From positions 38,334 to 102,333 of the forward strand of contig NZ_MWSJ01000016.1 in assembly GCF_002237755.1 (NCBI RefSeq): a stretch of DNA of 64,000 nucleotides, written 5' to 3'. The stretch comes from Lysinibacillus sp. KCTC 33748. Lineage in GTDB: Bacteria; Bacillota; Bacilli; Bacillales_A; Planococcaceae. The position numbers and the translations under genes are program-made. Below are positions 37,276-46,747 of the stretch, one piece after another; the first letter of the stretch is position 1, and the number at the start of each line of letters is the position of its first letter. The notes beneath the pieces are model-generated. The model was given only the letters and a program-made list of their open reading frames with translations. It did no database searches and was not told the origin of the DNA.

Positions 37276-37821
37276 ATGAATAAAACACTTGAAAATTTAC
37301 AAAAAGAAATTATATTTGAAGCAAAAAAAGGATACCCCATTTTGCTTTCTGGCGCCGTTGTCTTTTTAATTTTCGCCTTTATGCCCTTAGTTTTCCCAAT
37401 AGAAGCTATACGTTTAATTTGGATATTTGGCTTAGGTGTCATCTTTCCTATTGGGATTGTCATTAGTAAAATTCTGGGTGTTAATTTACTCTCTACTGAC
37501 AACCCTTTAGGTACTTTAAGTGGAATAGTAGCAGCTCCTCAAGCTTTTTATATACCTGTATTTATAATTGTGTATATGAAAATACCTGAATACCTGCCCT
37601 TCACAATTGGCCTACTAGCAGGCTCTCATTTTCTGCCTTACATATGGATTTATAAAAGCAAAGCATATTTATTTGTTACTTTAGGAATCTGTCTTTCTGC
37701 TCTAATTTTAGGTGGCTTCTTTGTTGGTCAAGCTTTCACTCTAGTACCTTTAGCAATGTCTATTGTTTATGGAGTTGGTGCTCTTTTAATTCTAAGAGAA
37801 CTCAAAGTCAGTCATGTTTAA
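37276..37821 (+). CDS. Multi-pass membrane protein, DUF7010-like
   Basis: A 181-residue integral membrane protein with five to six hydrophobic helices. KGYPILLSG, FPIGIVISKILGVN, DNPLGTLSGIVAAPQAFYIP and GSHFLPYIWIYKSKAY match what I recall of the DUF7010 family of unknown function. ATG at 37276 with AAAGGGAG upstream is preferred over an earlier start that would add a soluble tail. Confidence 0.65.
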   Translation: MNKTLENLQKEIIFEAKKGYPILLSGAVVFLIFAFMPLVFPIEAIRLIWIFGLGVIFPIGIVISKILGVNLLSTDNPLGTLSGIVAAPQAFYIPVFIIVYMKIPEYLPFTIGLLAGSHFLPYIWIYKSKAYLFVTLGICLSALILGGFFVGQAFTLVPLAMSIVYGVGALLILRELKVSHV

Positions 37822-37865
37822 GCACCTATTGTCAGTTGAATAACAGTAAACCACTGAATCTTTTT

Positions 37866-37894
37866 AAAAAGCATCTGAAATAAAGGTGCTTTTT
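37866..37894 (+). terminator. Intrinsic terminator
   Basis: AAAAAGCATC (37866-37875) with GGTGCTTTTT (37885-37894), one wobble. Confidence 0.75.
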
Positions 37895-37960
37895 GTCTTT
37901 TCTAATGCTGCAACTGTGAAATAGTTAGATTCAGTTAGCGGAAAATAAAAAAGCAGAGTT

Positions 37961-38018
37961 AAGCGAAGCGCCAGCAACAAAGCGCCCAGCCGGAACGGAA
38001 ATCAATCTCACGTTATGG
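37961..38018 (-). repeat. Partial MITE-like element, left end and part of the internal unit
   Basis: Read on the minus strand it begins ATAACGTGAGATTGATTTCC, continues through GCTGGGCGCTTTGTTGCTGG and stops after CGCTTCGC. The right half found in copies A and B is missing. Confidence 0.65.
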
Positions 38019-38125
38019 AGATAAGCCTGTTTTCAGCACTTTATAATTTAAGATGGCATATAATATTTAAAGCGTTTAGCGTTTTAAGCATAGAAAGTTA
38101 TGTTATATTAAATAGTAGATATTAG

Positions 38126-38899
<774 letters not shown>

Positions 38900-38906
38900 A
38901 AAAGCT

Positions 38907-38948
38907 AAAATCCTGCTACCAACTTATTTTTGGTGGGCAGGATTTTTT
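38907..38948. terminator. Bidirectional terminator
   Basis: AAAATCCTGC (38907-38916) with GCAGGATTTT (38937-38946), plus inner ACCAA/TTGGT pairing. It also covers the 3' end of the convergent membrane protein gene. Confidence 0.8.
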
Positions 38949-39637
38949 TTAATAAATAATATACCGACAAGTAGCACCCCACATAAAAACAAGGCTGCCG
39001 TTGACACAAGTAGCTCATCAAAACCATTATGTAATACGACCCCTATATAGGACCAGATAAATACACTTGGATAGATAATATCAAAATAATGGAATCGAAT
39101 ATGTAGTGCTATTGCAACCCCAAGTGTCAGTAAAATAACTGCCCACAGTGGATCACTAAGTCCAAAACCATTCCATTGGTAGGATGTTAGCGTGAAGCTT
39201 ACATTTGTCATCAGGCTGAATGTAACCCATGCGAAGTAAATAGAGAAGGGTAAACGACCTGTAAGTGAGTTATTGCTGAAAGGGTACGTTTTGTACAACT
39301 TTGATAAATACAGTACTAAAATAAACGTACTGACGATTGACATGATAAATAATTCGTGATGCCAAACAACAATTGCTAGCGCCTGCATGATACATATGCT
39401 ACTAAAGAGAACAGTCTGTTTAATAGATGTCTTTTTTAGATTCATGACTAACCAATAACCAAGTAACATGTAAACCACAATCCAAATCACATAACTAACA
39501 TTAAACGGTGCAAATATTACTGGAAAACGATTTGAAATCTCTAAGGAAGATTGACCGTTTATTTTCATGAAATAGGATGAAAAGGTTAGGATAAGTGAGA
39601 CAATGTAAGTGATTGTCATCAAAAAAAATCGAGGCAT
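38924..39637 (-). CDS. Integral membrane protein, TspO-related (tryptophan-rich sensory type)
   Basis: A 237-residue protein with about seven hydrophobic helices. FAPFNVSYVIWIVVYMLLGYW and YFAWVTFSLMTNVSF resemble the longer tryptophan-rich sensory proteins of Bacillales distantly related to TspO. ATG at 39637 has GGGAGAGG upstream; the 32 residues before it in the open frame are not supported. The ligand and role are unknown. Confidence 0.6.
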   Translation of the reverse strand: MPRFFLMTITYIVSLILTFSSYFMKINGQSSLEISNRFPVIFAPFNVSYVIWIVVYMLLGYWLVMNLKKTSIKQTVLFSSICIMQALAIVVWHHELFIMSIVSTFILVLYLSKLYKTYPFSNNSLTGRLPFSIYFAWVTFSLMTNVSFTLTSYQWNGFGLSDPLWAVILLTLGVAIALHIRFHYFDIIYPSVFIWSYIGVVLHNGFDELLVSTAALFLCGVLLVGILFIKKNPAHQK

Positions 39638-39840
39638 GTTTTCCTCTCCCTTCGTGTTAAATTGTATAGGGAAAAGACAAATAAGTATAGGACTGTAACG
39701 TACTATTTTCATTATAACGGAAATTTCCAACAATGTATCGTGTTGTTTCGCTAAAATTATCTACAATTTACCATTTAAATAGGCGTTCATATATTTCTTT
39801 AGTACAATAGAAGTATACAAATGTAAGGAGTGAAGTTTTA

Positions 39841-40671
39841 ATGACTCAAAATTTAAATGATCTAGATCTAACAGTTAATCTAGATAAGAAAATGTATAAA
39901 AAGAAATTAAAAGTACTCCAGTATGAAATGTTAAATGCTCAACAGTTTTTATTAAACAATAAAATAGGGTTAATTTTAGTATTTGAAGGTATGGATGCCG
40001 CTGGTAAGGGGGGCGCTATTAAGCGTCTAATTGAACGTGTTGATCCACGTGGTTATGTCGTACACCCGATTTCAGCGCCTCAGCCCCATGAACTACGCTA
40101 CAATTATTTACAACGCTTTTGGAGAAAGCTGCCACAGCATGGACAAATCGCAATTTTTGATCGCTCTTGGTATGGTCGTGTATTAGTTGAGCGTATTGAA
40201 GGATTTGCAACAAATGAAGAGTGGTCTCGTGCATACGGAGAAATGAATAATTTTGAAAAGATTTTAACGGCAGGAGATTATATTGTCATTAAGTTTTGGC
40301 TTCAAGTATCAGATGAGGAGCAACTTAAACGTTTTAAAGAACGTGAGCAGGATCCATATAAGTCTTGGAAGCTAACAGATGAAGACTGGCGAAATCGTGA
40401 AAAAACACCACTGTATATAGAAGCTGCAAATGAAATGTTTGAGAAGACTGATAAGAAAAATGCTCCATGGGTTCTAATATCAGGAGACGATAAAAAGTAT
40501 GCTCGTGTACAGGTACTGCAAGAGACACTAGCACATATCGAACGTGAAGCAAAAAAACGTGGCCTTCATTTAACGAATGTCTTAGACAAAACGCATTTAG
40601 AAGATGCTGAATCGTCTAGCCTTGAATTGCTAGAAGAGAAGCCTAAAAAACAAAAACAAAAAGTGAAATAA
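39841..40671 (+). CDS. Polyphosphate kinase 2 family protein
   Basis: A 276-residue PPK2, which transfers phosphate between polyphosphate and nucleotides. Walker A is GMDAAGKGG, Walker B is IFDRSWYGR, and the lid is WKLTDEDWRNR. The C-terminal tail is basic (KPKKQKQKVK). Whether it prefers NMP or NDP cannot be decided by eye. GTAAGGAGTG precedes the ATG, and a terminator follows. Confidence 0.92.
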   Translation: MTQNLNDLDLTVNLDKKMYKKKLKVLQYEMLNAQQFLLNNKIGLILVFEGMDAAGKGGAIKRLIERVDPRGYVVHPISAPQPHELRYNYLQRFWRKLPQHGQIAIFDRSWYGRVLVERIEGFATNEEWSRAYGEMNNFEKILTAGDYIVIKFWLQVSDEEQLKRFKEREQDPYKSWKLTDEDWRNREKTPLYIEAANEMFEKTDKKNAPWVLISGDDKKYARVQVLQETLAHIEREAKKRGLHLTNVLDKTHLEDAESSSLELLEEKPKKQKQKVK

Positions 40672-40678
40672 TGTTATT

Positions 40679-40729
40679 GATGCTGTAACAACAAGACGAG
40701 ATGTTTTAGTTGTAGCAGCATCTTTTTTT
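40679..40729 (+). terminator. Intrinsic terminator
   Basis: GATGCTG (40679-40685) with CAGCATC (40716-40722), then T7. Confidence 0.75.
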
Positions 40730-40957
40730 ACATACAATAAAATAAAACTTCAATTCGGTGGGTGTTTACCCACAAATTGTTAGTGAGCATAATAGTCAGC
40801 TAATCGTCGACTATGTTGATTGAAAATCAATTTAAAACAGGGAACGACAGTTACTGACCTTTAAAGTGAGATGCAGTGAAACTTCAGGCTATTAGGGTTA
40901 GATCCATTGAAAATGAATGCAGGCTTTAAACAATTATCGGAAGGTTAGTGTGGAGAA

Positions 40958-41545
40958 ATGGTGCTTAAAATTTGGAGACTATTGAGGAAAAAGGGTGAAA
41001 ATGTGGTATCAATTCAGGGGGATAAATGCTACATTCGCACATTTTACGAAAAAGATGCACAAAGTTTAACTGATCTCGTAAGCCGCAATAAATATTTTTG
41101 GTCTACATACGAACCGTTACAACGACCTGAATATTATACAATTAATGCTCAATATAAAAAAATTCAAGAAAGCTTATACTTAATGGACTCAAAGAGGGAG
41201 TTTACTTTCGGTATCTTTGAGCCGGGTACAAATAATCTAATAGGACATATTGCTCTTTATGCAGTAAAACGTTTACCGTATTCCAGTGCATTTGTTGGCT
41301 ATGCGATGGATGAAATTTATGTGGGGAAAGGGATCGTAACAGAAGCGGTTAATATGGTTGTGCAATTTGCGTTCGAGCAAGTAGGCTTACATCGTGTAGA
41401 GGCTTATGTTTCAACACAAAATAATCCTTCTATCCGTGTTTTAGAAAAGTCTGGGTTTCAGCAAGAAGGCCTCTTGAGAGAGCTGCTGTACATTAATGGC
41501 AAATGGGTGGATCATTACATGTATGCACGTTTAGAGAACGAATAA
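40958..41545 (+). CDS. GNAT acetyltransferase, RimJ/RimL type
   Basis: A 195-residue acetyl-CoA-dependent N-acetyltransferase. The core from about residue 20 shows YIRTFYEKDAQSL, FGIFEPGTNNLIGHIAL, the acetyl-CoA loop YVGKGIVTEAV and the C-terminal NNPSIRVLEKSGFQQEG. It resembles B. subtilis YjcK and RimJ, which modify protein N-termini, but the target is unknown. The first 18 residues are basic and may not be translated; an internal GTG after GGGTG is an alternative start. Confidence 0.85.
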   Translation: MVLKIWRLLRKKGENVVSIQGDKCYIRTFYEKDAQSLTDLVSRNKYFWSTYEPLQRPEYYTINAQYKKIQESLYLMDSKREFTFGIFEPGTNNLIGHIALYAVKRLPYSSAFVGYAMDEIYVGKGIVTEAVNMVVQFAFEQVGLHRVEAYVSTQNNPSIRVLEKSGFQQEGLLRELLYINGKWVDHYMYARLENE

Positions 41546-41546
41546 A

Positions 41547-41589
41547 AAGAAGCGTCTAACTTTCAAGTCATGAAGGATAGACGCTTCTT
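41547..41589. terminator. Bidirectional terminator
   Basis: AAGAAGCGTCTA (41547-41558) with TAGACGCTTCTT (41578-41589) and an inner CTTTC/GAAGG stem, between convergent genes. Confidence 0.85.
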
Positions 41590-41596
41590 ATCTTTA

Positions 41597-42160
41597 CTAT
41601 TGTTTGCTACCGTCTATGATTAAGTCAAGGCGACCTGTATTTGGATCAACTACTAATCCATGAACGGGCACATCTTTCACCATTAACGGGTGATTGCGAA
41701 TTGTATCTACGCTTTTCTTAACACTTGTTGCTACGTCGCCAAAGCCACGTAAAAACTCTTTTAAATCAAGACCTGAATTTTCTACCGTTTTGATAGTTTC
41801 AGGGTTAATTCCTCTAGCAACCATTTTACTTAGCATTGCTTCTGGGTCAATTGCGCTCATACCGCAGTCGTAATGTCCAACAACATACACTTCATCTGCT
41901 TGTAGTTCATAAACAGCTACAAGTAAACTACGCATAATTGCACCAAAAGGGTGACTAACTAATGCCCCAGCACTTTTAACGATTTTTACATCGCCATTAC
42001 GTAAATTCATAGCTTTAGGTAACAGCTCTACAAGTCGAGTATCCATACACGATAACACAACGATGCGTTTATCAGGATACTTTGTTGTAATAAAAGGCTC
42101 ATACTTTTTTTCTTGAACGAAATCTTCATTAAATTTAAGAATATCTTGTAACATTGTCAT
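41597..42160 (-). CDS. ytiB: Beta-class carbonic anhydrase, YtiB-like
   Basis: A 187-residue zinc enzyme converting CO2 to bicarbonate. Zinc ligands are C38 (in CMDTR, with the D40-R42 dyad), H96 and C99 (HYDC). Length and the VLSCMDTRLVELLPKAM segment match B. subtilis YtiB. GGGAAGGGAG precedes the ATG on the minus strand. It ends at a shared terminator. Confidence 0.9.
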   Translation of the reverse strand: MTMLQDILKFNEDFVQEKKYEPFITTKYPDKRIVVLSCMDTRLVELLPKAMNLRNGDVKIVKSAGALVSHPFGAIMRSLLVAVYELQADEVYVVGHYDCGMSAIDPEAMLSKMVARGINPETIKTVENSGLDLKEFLRGFGDVATSVKKSVDTIRNHPLMVKDVPVHGLVVDPNTGRLDLIIDGSKQ

Positions 42161-42301
42161 GAAAGATTGCTCCCTTCCCTACAGAAATATTTTAGAGCAA
42201 AATGATCAATATGCAAATAATAATGACAATATTCACGCAATTTTTTTAAGAAAAAAAGAAGTTTAGTAATCTTTTAGCGAAATGAAATAAGTAAAAAAAT
42301 A

Positions 42302-42330
42302 AAAAACAGCTACGTTATGTAGCTGTTTTT
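42302..42330. terminator. Terminator downstream of the 44-residue membrane protein gene
   Basis: A perfect 12-bp stem AAAAACAGCTAC (42302-42313) with GTAGCTGTTTTT (42319-42330). Confidence 0.8.
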
Positions 42331-42340
42331 TATAGATAGA

Positions 42341-42475
42341 TTAGAATTTTTCACTTGGTTTTGGATCTATAGTTACTGAAGACTTAGTATCTAAACCAAC
42401 TTGTAGGTAGTGAATGAAGAATCCCGTAGAAATTAGTAAAACGGCTGAAAAGCCTAGTACAGTCGTAATGAACAT
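42341..42475 (-). CDS. 44-residue single-pass membrane protein
   Basis: A short frame with AGAGGAG at good spacing before its ATG and a strong terminator 10 bp after its stop. Residues 4-24 (TTVLGFSAVLLISTGFFIHYL) form one membrane helix, followed by a hydrophilic tail ending PKPSEKF. No family recognised; the architecture fits many small regulatory or spore-membrane proteins. Confidence 0.65.
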   Translation of the reverse strand: MFITTVLGFSAVLLISTGFFIHYLQVGLDTKSSVTIDPKPSEKF

Positions 42476-42673
42476 AATAAAAGCTCCTCTCTACTGAAAT
42501 AATCTACAATAATATCTAAAGTAATTATACAATAGGTTGCTAGGAAAATCTAAGGAGAATTTATGACATCCATAAGATACCTAGTCTGGACTAAGATTAG
42601 TAGGTATAAAATACTTAAAATGCCTAGTTTTTATTACAAAGAACAGATTCTTTTTTACCTATCCGCAGTAATG

Positions 42674-42912
42674 TTATTTATATTCATTTACCTCAAGATT
42701 GATCGTAAAGTCATGCGTCAAGCTTTGATTTAGCTCATTCTTCAATAGCTCTCCAAACGACATTCTCTTTCTACCCTCCATACGAAAATAATAGGCAGCA
42801 TTCTCTGTAGCAAGACAGTGAAATAGGTAATTCCGTACCTTTAGGTGGTGAAAAAAGTTTTTTGCCCAAGCATAAAGCCGAATCCATACGCAATTATGCC
42901 GAGGTATAATTG
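42674..42912 (-). pseudogene. Open frame without start: possible gene remnant
   Basis: The minus strand stays open for about 80 codons with protein-like content (WAKNFFHHLKVRNYLFHCLA, then MSFGELLKNELNQSLTHDF) but lacks an initiator at the 5' end. A start at the internal ATG after GGAGGG (42763) would give only 29 residues. The 5' end of the frame coincides with the 22-bp repeated palindrome, so an insertion or deletion may have cut the gene. Weakly supported. Confidence 0.3.
42891..42912. repeat. 22-bp interrupted palindrome, copy 1
   Basis: Arms CAATTAT and ATAATTG flank GCCGAGGT. All 22 bases are identical to the copy at 48857-48878, and the flanking CG before and AT after also match. Confidence 0.75.
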
Positions 42913-43353
42913 ATTAAATAGAGGAAAAAAATAAATGATTCTTTAGAAGCACTTTAATTGTGAGAGTGAAAAAAAGTATCGTCTGACACATCAATAAACA
43001 GTTGTTTTACACTATTTTCTTATAAAATTTTAGTAATTATCTGAAGTGGTTTTTGATTGTCCGTCGAATAGCTTATATAGTGAAATTGATATTTTTAGGT
43101 ATTTACTCCTTCTTTTACGACTCGTTCAGCAAATTTTAATAGTTTTGTGTTGAAGGTTAATAACAAATTCTTAAGTGATTTCAAATAAAGACAATTTAAT
43201 GTATTATTCTTAATTCGATATAATCAAATATGGTCGGAAAGTGAATAAAAAGTATTTATTACATCGAAAAAAATGTGAAATACATTTATACTATATTAAA
43301 ATTATGGAAAAAAAGACGAAATAAAGCTTAATAGGAGATTTGGAGGTTCTAGA
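42913..43353. other. Long AT-rich leader region of motAB
   Basis: No ORF or strong hairpin seen. TTAA followed 15 bp later by TTCGATAT (about 43197-43223) loosely fits a sigma-D flagellar promoter (TAAA-N15-GCCGATAT), reasonable for motAB but unproven. Confidence 0.35.
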
Positions 43354-44157
43354 ATGGATATATCGTCGATTGTAGGGTTAATACTTGCGCTAGTAGCGCT
43401 ATTAACAGGAATGGTGCTAAAGGGTGTAAGTTTAAGTGCGTTTTATAACCCAGCTGCCATTCTAATTATCATCTTCGGTACAATTTCCGCAGTAACAATT
43501 GCCTTCCCAATGAAGGAGTTAAAGCGTGTACCAAAGCTATTTAAAATTCTTTTTAAAGAAACAAAATTAGCGGATGATATTGAGATTATTAAGATGTTTT
43601 CACAATGGGCTGATTTAGCTCGCCGTGAAGGTCTACTAGCGCTTGAAAGTAAAGCTTCAGAAATAGAAGACCCATTTTTGAAAAACGGACTTACGTTAGC
43701 AATTGATGGTCAAAATGCGGATTATATTCGTGACGTCCTAACAGAAGAAGTCGAAGCAATGGAAGAACGTCATGCTAGTGGTTCTGCAATCTTTACACAA
43801 GCTGGTACATATGCCCCGACTTTAGGGGTACTCGGTGCGGTAGTAGGTTTAATCGCTGCGTTAGCAGATATGAATGACATAGAAAAGCTAGGACATGCTA
43901 TTTCAGCTGCTTTTATGGCTACATTACTAGGTATTTTTACAGGTTATGTTTTATGGCATCCATTTGCGAATAAATTAAAACGTAAATCTGCTATCGAAGT
44001 TAAGCAAAAAAGAATGATGATTGAAGGCATCCTTTCTGTCTTAGAAGGGGAGGCGCCACGTGTTATCGAACAAAAATTATCTTCTTACTTAACAATGGAA
44101 GAACGTCGTCAAATTTCTGATGAAAGCGGGGCGGGCGGCCTTGGCAAAGAAAGCTAA
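43354..44157 (+). CDS. motA: MotA, flagellar stator proton-channel subunit
   Basis: A 267-residue membrane protein with four helices (two near the N-terminus, two near 150-200 around the conserved TLGVLGAVVGLIAAL segment) and a large cytoplasmic loop that contacts the rotor (charged residues in EEVEAMEERH and neighbours). It forms the stator with MotB. TTTGGAGG lies upstream of the ATG. The gene overlaps motB. Confidence 0.95.
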   Translation: MDISSIVGLILALVALLTGMVLKGVSLSAFYNPAAILIIIFGTISAVTIAFPMKELKRVPKLFKILFKETKLADDIEIIKMFSQWADLARREGLLALESKASEIEDPFLKNGLTLAIDGQNADYIRDVLTEEVEAMEERHASGSAIFTQAGTYAPTLGVLGAVVGLIAALADMNDIEKLGHAISAAFMATLLGIFTGYVLWHPFANKLKRKSAIEVKQKRMMIEGILSVLEGEAPRVIEQKLSSYLTMEERRQISDESGAGGLGKES

Positions 44158-44911
44158 GAAAAAAAAGCATGATGAGCATATCGATGAGTCTTGGTTAGTT
44201 CCGTATGCAGATATTTTAACGCTGCTATTAGCAGTATTTATCATATTATTTGCATCAAGTTCAGTAGACCAAGAAAAACTAGAGAGAATGTCAGCTGTGT
44301 TTAATCAAGTATTTGATGGTGGTACAGGCTTTTTAGAGCAGCCTGCACCGATAGAAAGTCCAAATGCAGAAAGTGACAAAACACCACAACAAGCGCAAAA
44401 CTCCGCGTATTTAAAGGATCAGAAGGAGTTAGCTGAAATTAAAGATAACGTTGATAATTTTATCGCAGTTAATGAGATGGAAGGTCAATTTGCAACAGCG
44501 ATGACTGATGAGGGTTTACTTGTAACAATTCGTGATAGTATTTTGTTTGATCCAGGGAAAGCAGAGATTAAACCAGAATATAATTCGATAGCTAAAGAAC
44601 TTTCAGATGTATTAGTATCTAATCCACCGCGTAGTATTGTGATTACGGGCCATACGGATAATGTTCCAGCTGGTCCTAACTTCACTTCTAACTTACAACT
44701 CTCAGTATTGCGTGCAGTGAACTTCGCAGAAATTTTAATAAACAGTAACTCGGAGTTAAATCGTCGAAACTTTAGTGCACAAGGTTTCGGTGAGAACCGT
44801 GCCATTGCACCAAATGATTCTGCAGAAGGACGTTCTAAAAACCGTCGTGTAGAAGTCTTAATACAACCTCTTGTCACTGAGGATGGTACTGCTGCAAAAA
44901 AAGCAAAATAG
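44141..44911 (+). CDS. motB: MotB, flagellar stator peptidoglycan-binding subunit
   Basis: A 256-residue protein with one N-terminal membrane helix and the channel Asp in PYADILTLLLA. Starting at TTG 44141 puts this Asp at residue 24, as in B. subtilis MotB, so this start is preferred over an ATG at 44120. The OmpA-like domain (about 125-245, with VITGHTDNVPAG and RSKNRRVEVLI) anchors the stator to peptidoglycan. The gene overlaps motA by 17 bp and ends at a terminator. Confidence 0.93.
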   Translation: MAKKAKKKKHDEHIDESWLVPYADILTLLLAVFIILFASSSVDQEKLERMSAVFNQVFDGGTGFLEQPAPIESPNAESDKTPQQAQNSAYLKDQKELAEIKDNVDNFIAVNEMEGQFATAMTDEGLLVTIRDSILFDPGKAEIKPEYNSIAKELSDVLVSNPPRSIVITGHTDNVPAGPNFTSNLQLSVLRAVNFAEILINSNSELNRRNFSAQGFGENRAIAPNDSAEGRSKNRRVEVLIQPLVTEDGTAAKKAK

Positions 44912-44912
44912 A

Positions 44913-44961
44913 AAAAAGCTATTAGTAACAGGCTTTGATGCCTTATTGCTAATAGCTTTTT
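44913..44961 (+). terminator. Intrinsic terminator of motAB
   Basis: AAAAAGCTATTAG (44913-44925) with CTAATAGCTTTTT (44949-44961). Confidence 0.85.
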
Positions 44962-44977
44962 ATTTACAAAATCCTAT

Positions 44978-45199
44978 TTATTTGCGCAAAGCGCCTAATT
45001 CAGCAACGATAGCCTGCATTTCGCTCGGACTAAATGTATCACGCTTCATGACCATTTCGTATAAATAAACAAGATCTTCGTAATCAGCTTCATTGAAATT
45101 TTCCGATTTCATTGCATCGACATTCACCATACGAAGCTTTTCTTTCATTTGATCAACCATATAAATAACGTTCTCTTTTGACGGTACTGATAAATCCAT
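44978..45199 (-). CDS. yfkK: DUF1128 family protein, YfkK-like
   Basis: A 73-residue soluble helical protein with the family pattern [31 protein letters not shown] and the [18 protein letters not shown] end. The function is unknown. AAAGGTAGG precedes the ATG. It is divergent from the yfkI- and yfkH-like genes, which are its neighbours in B. subtilis; the phosphatase gene yfkJ that sits between them there is absent. Confidence 0.85.
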   Translation of the reverse strand: MDLSVPSKENVIYMVDQMKEKLRMVNVDAMKSENFNEADYEDLVYLYEMVMKRDTFSPSEMQAIVAELGALRK

Positions 45200-45402
45200 T
45201 ATTTAAACCTACCTTTCATCATCCTCGGAAATATCATTTCATTGAATAAAAAAAATGTCAACACTGATTTGGGCATTGCTTTAAAAATAGACTGTTATTG
45301 GGTAGAATAAGGGCAGTAAGAAGTTAAAGCCTCTGGACGGCAAGTATGTCGAGGCGTATTTAATTTATTATTCTAACACATTTAAAACAGGGGGTATTTA
45401 AT

Positions 45403-45729
45403 ATGGGACGAAGTAAATTATTAGCATCCATCGTAGTTGGTGCTGCAGTTGGTGCTGCGTTAAGCATGTTAGACCGTACAACGCGTGAAAAAACAATAGC
45501 TACAACGAAACAGATGAAAGAAGCAATCACGTATTATGCAGCCAATCGAGAGGAATTACAAGTGCTAGTTGAGGAAAAAGTATTGGCCGCAAAAGTGCTA
45601 TGTGAAGGTGTGTCAGAAAATGTAAATTCGATTGCTGATAAAGTGGATGAATTTAAAGAATTACCTTCCACAATCGAAAGCATGATTAATGATACAAAAG
45701 CAGCCTTTGCTTTACCTGATAAAGAATAG
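45403..45729 (+). CDS. YtxH-domain protein, YfkI-like
   Basis: A 108-residue protein with an N-terminal Gly/Ala-rich helix (LLASIVVGAAVGAALSML, about 5-22) typical of YtxH-type proteins, followed by a helical, coiled-coil-prone soluble tail. The function is unknown; relatives include general-stress proteins. AGGGGG precedes the ATG. yfkH follows 24 bp later, so they probably share a transcript. The leader near 45328-45358 has a GCCTC/GAGGC hairpin. Confidence 0.75.
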   Translation: MGRSKLLASIVVGAAVGAALSMLDRTTREKTIATTKQMKEAITYYAANREELQVLVEEKVLAAKVLCEGVSENVNSIADKVDEFKELPSTIESMINDTKAAFALPDKE

Positions 45730-45753
45730 TTGTTCGTACAGGAGGAAATTTGT

Positions 45754-46692
45754 ATGAAAAAGAAAAAAGCATCGATACGTACAGCTGTTGGTGTGGTGAA
45801 ATCATTTGTCTCACCAGACGAAGACACTGTAGATGTAATGACATCGAGAGGCTTTATGCAAGATTTAATTCTCCGCTTTCAACGAGTGGAAATATCAGCT
45901 CTTGCCGCAGAATTGGCTTATTTCTTTTTACTATCTTTTTTCCCGCTATTAATTTTTTTAGTTACATTACTACCGTATTTGAATTTAGAGACGACGCAAG
46001 TGTATTCCTTTCTGGTGAATGTTATGCCGGACGAGGTATATAGGCTTATTGAAAATACATTAAATGAAATTTTAACAAGTCGTAATAGTAGTCTATTATC
46101 CATCGGGGTGCTTGGAACAATTTGGTCTGCATCTAAAGGGATTAATGCGTTGATTAGAGCCTTGAATAAGGCCTACGATACAGAAAATAGGGGGAGTATA
46201 TTAGAACGAGGGTTATCCCTTATTTTCACTATAGCATTTGTCGTTGTTTTTGCTGTCGCACTACTTTTACCGGTTTTTGGGCAACAAGTGGGGCATTTCT
46301 TATTTTCGATTGTTGGCATTGAGGAGCAATTTGAAATTATCTGGCATAGAATGCGCTGGTGGATACCACCTTTACTTATTTTTATCGTATTAATAGGGGT
46401 CTATAGATTTATTCCGAATACAAATCCACGTTTGAAATTAATGAGTGTTTGGCCGGGTGCATTGTTTTCGACTTTGGGCTGGCTGGCAGTTACGTTCGCT
46501 TTCTCCTTTTATATTAATAATTTTGCGAATTATTCCGCTACATATGGCAGTATTGGGGGCGTAGTTATTTTAATGCTTTGGCTATATTTCACGGGGATTA
46601 TTGTGATTTCTGGTGGCGTTTTAAATGCGACGATGCAGAAAAAAACATTGCAAAAAGAACTTGTGATGCAGGAGACTTTAACAAATAGTTAG
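45754..46692 (+). CDS. yfkH: YihY/BrkB family membrane protein, YfkH-like
   Basis: A 312-residue integral membrane protein with six predicted helices. SALAAELAYFFLLSFFPLLIF, WSASKGINALIRALN and YGSIGGVVILMLWLYFTG are family hallmarks. Once annotated as RNase BN, the family has no proven enzymatic role. AGGAGG precedes the ATG at 45754; the open frame extends upstream without an initiation signal. It is downstream of the yfkI-like gene. Confidence 0.88.
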   Translation: MKKKKASIRTAVGVVKSFVSPDEDTVDVMTSRGFMQDLILRFQRVEISALAAELAYFFLLSFFPLLIFLVTLLPYLNLETTQVYSFLVNVMPDEVYRLIENTLNEILTSRNSSLLSIGVLGTIWSASKGINALIRALNKAYDTENRGSILERGLSLIFTIAFVVVFAVALLLPVFGQQVGHFLFSIVGIEEQFEIIWHRMRWWIPPLLIFIVLIGVYRFIPNTNPRLKLMSVWPGALFSTLGWLAVTFAFSFYINNFANYSATYGSIGGVVILMLWLYFTGIIVISGGVLNATMQKKTLQKELVMQETLTNS

Positions 46693-46706
46693 AAATATTA
46701 AAAAGG

Positions 46707-46742
46707 ACAGCCTCGAAATCACGTTTTGTGATACGAGGCTGT
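46707..46742. terminator. Bidirectional terminator
   Basis: ACAGCCTCG (46707-46715) with CGAGGCTGT (46734-46742) and an inner ATCAC/GTGAT stem, between convergent genes. Confidence 0.75.
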
Positions 46743-46747
46743 TTGTT

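Noticed and set aside
40740..40800. Hairpin TGGGT-GTTT-ACCCA as a riboswitch or sRNA
   Set aside because: A short isolated stem without T-run, promoter or conserved motif; nothing else in 40730-40957 supports a function.
44485..44877. 130-residue minus-strand ORF inside motB
   Set aside because: Shadow frame of a clear MotB coding sequence with no start signal.
45328..45360. GCCTC/GAGGC hairpin before the YtxH-domain gene
   Set aside because: Stem is interrupted and not followed by a clear T-run; it may be a leader structure but is not convincing as a terminator or riboswitch.
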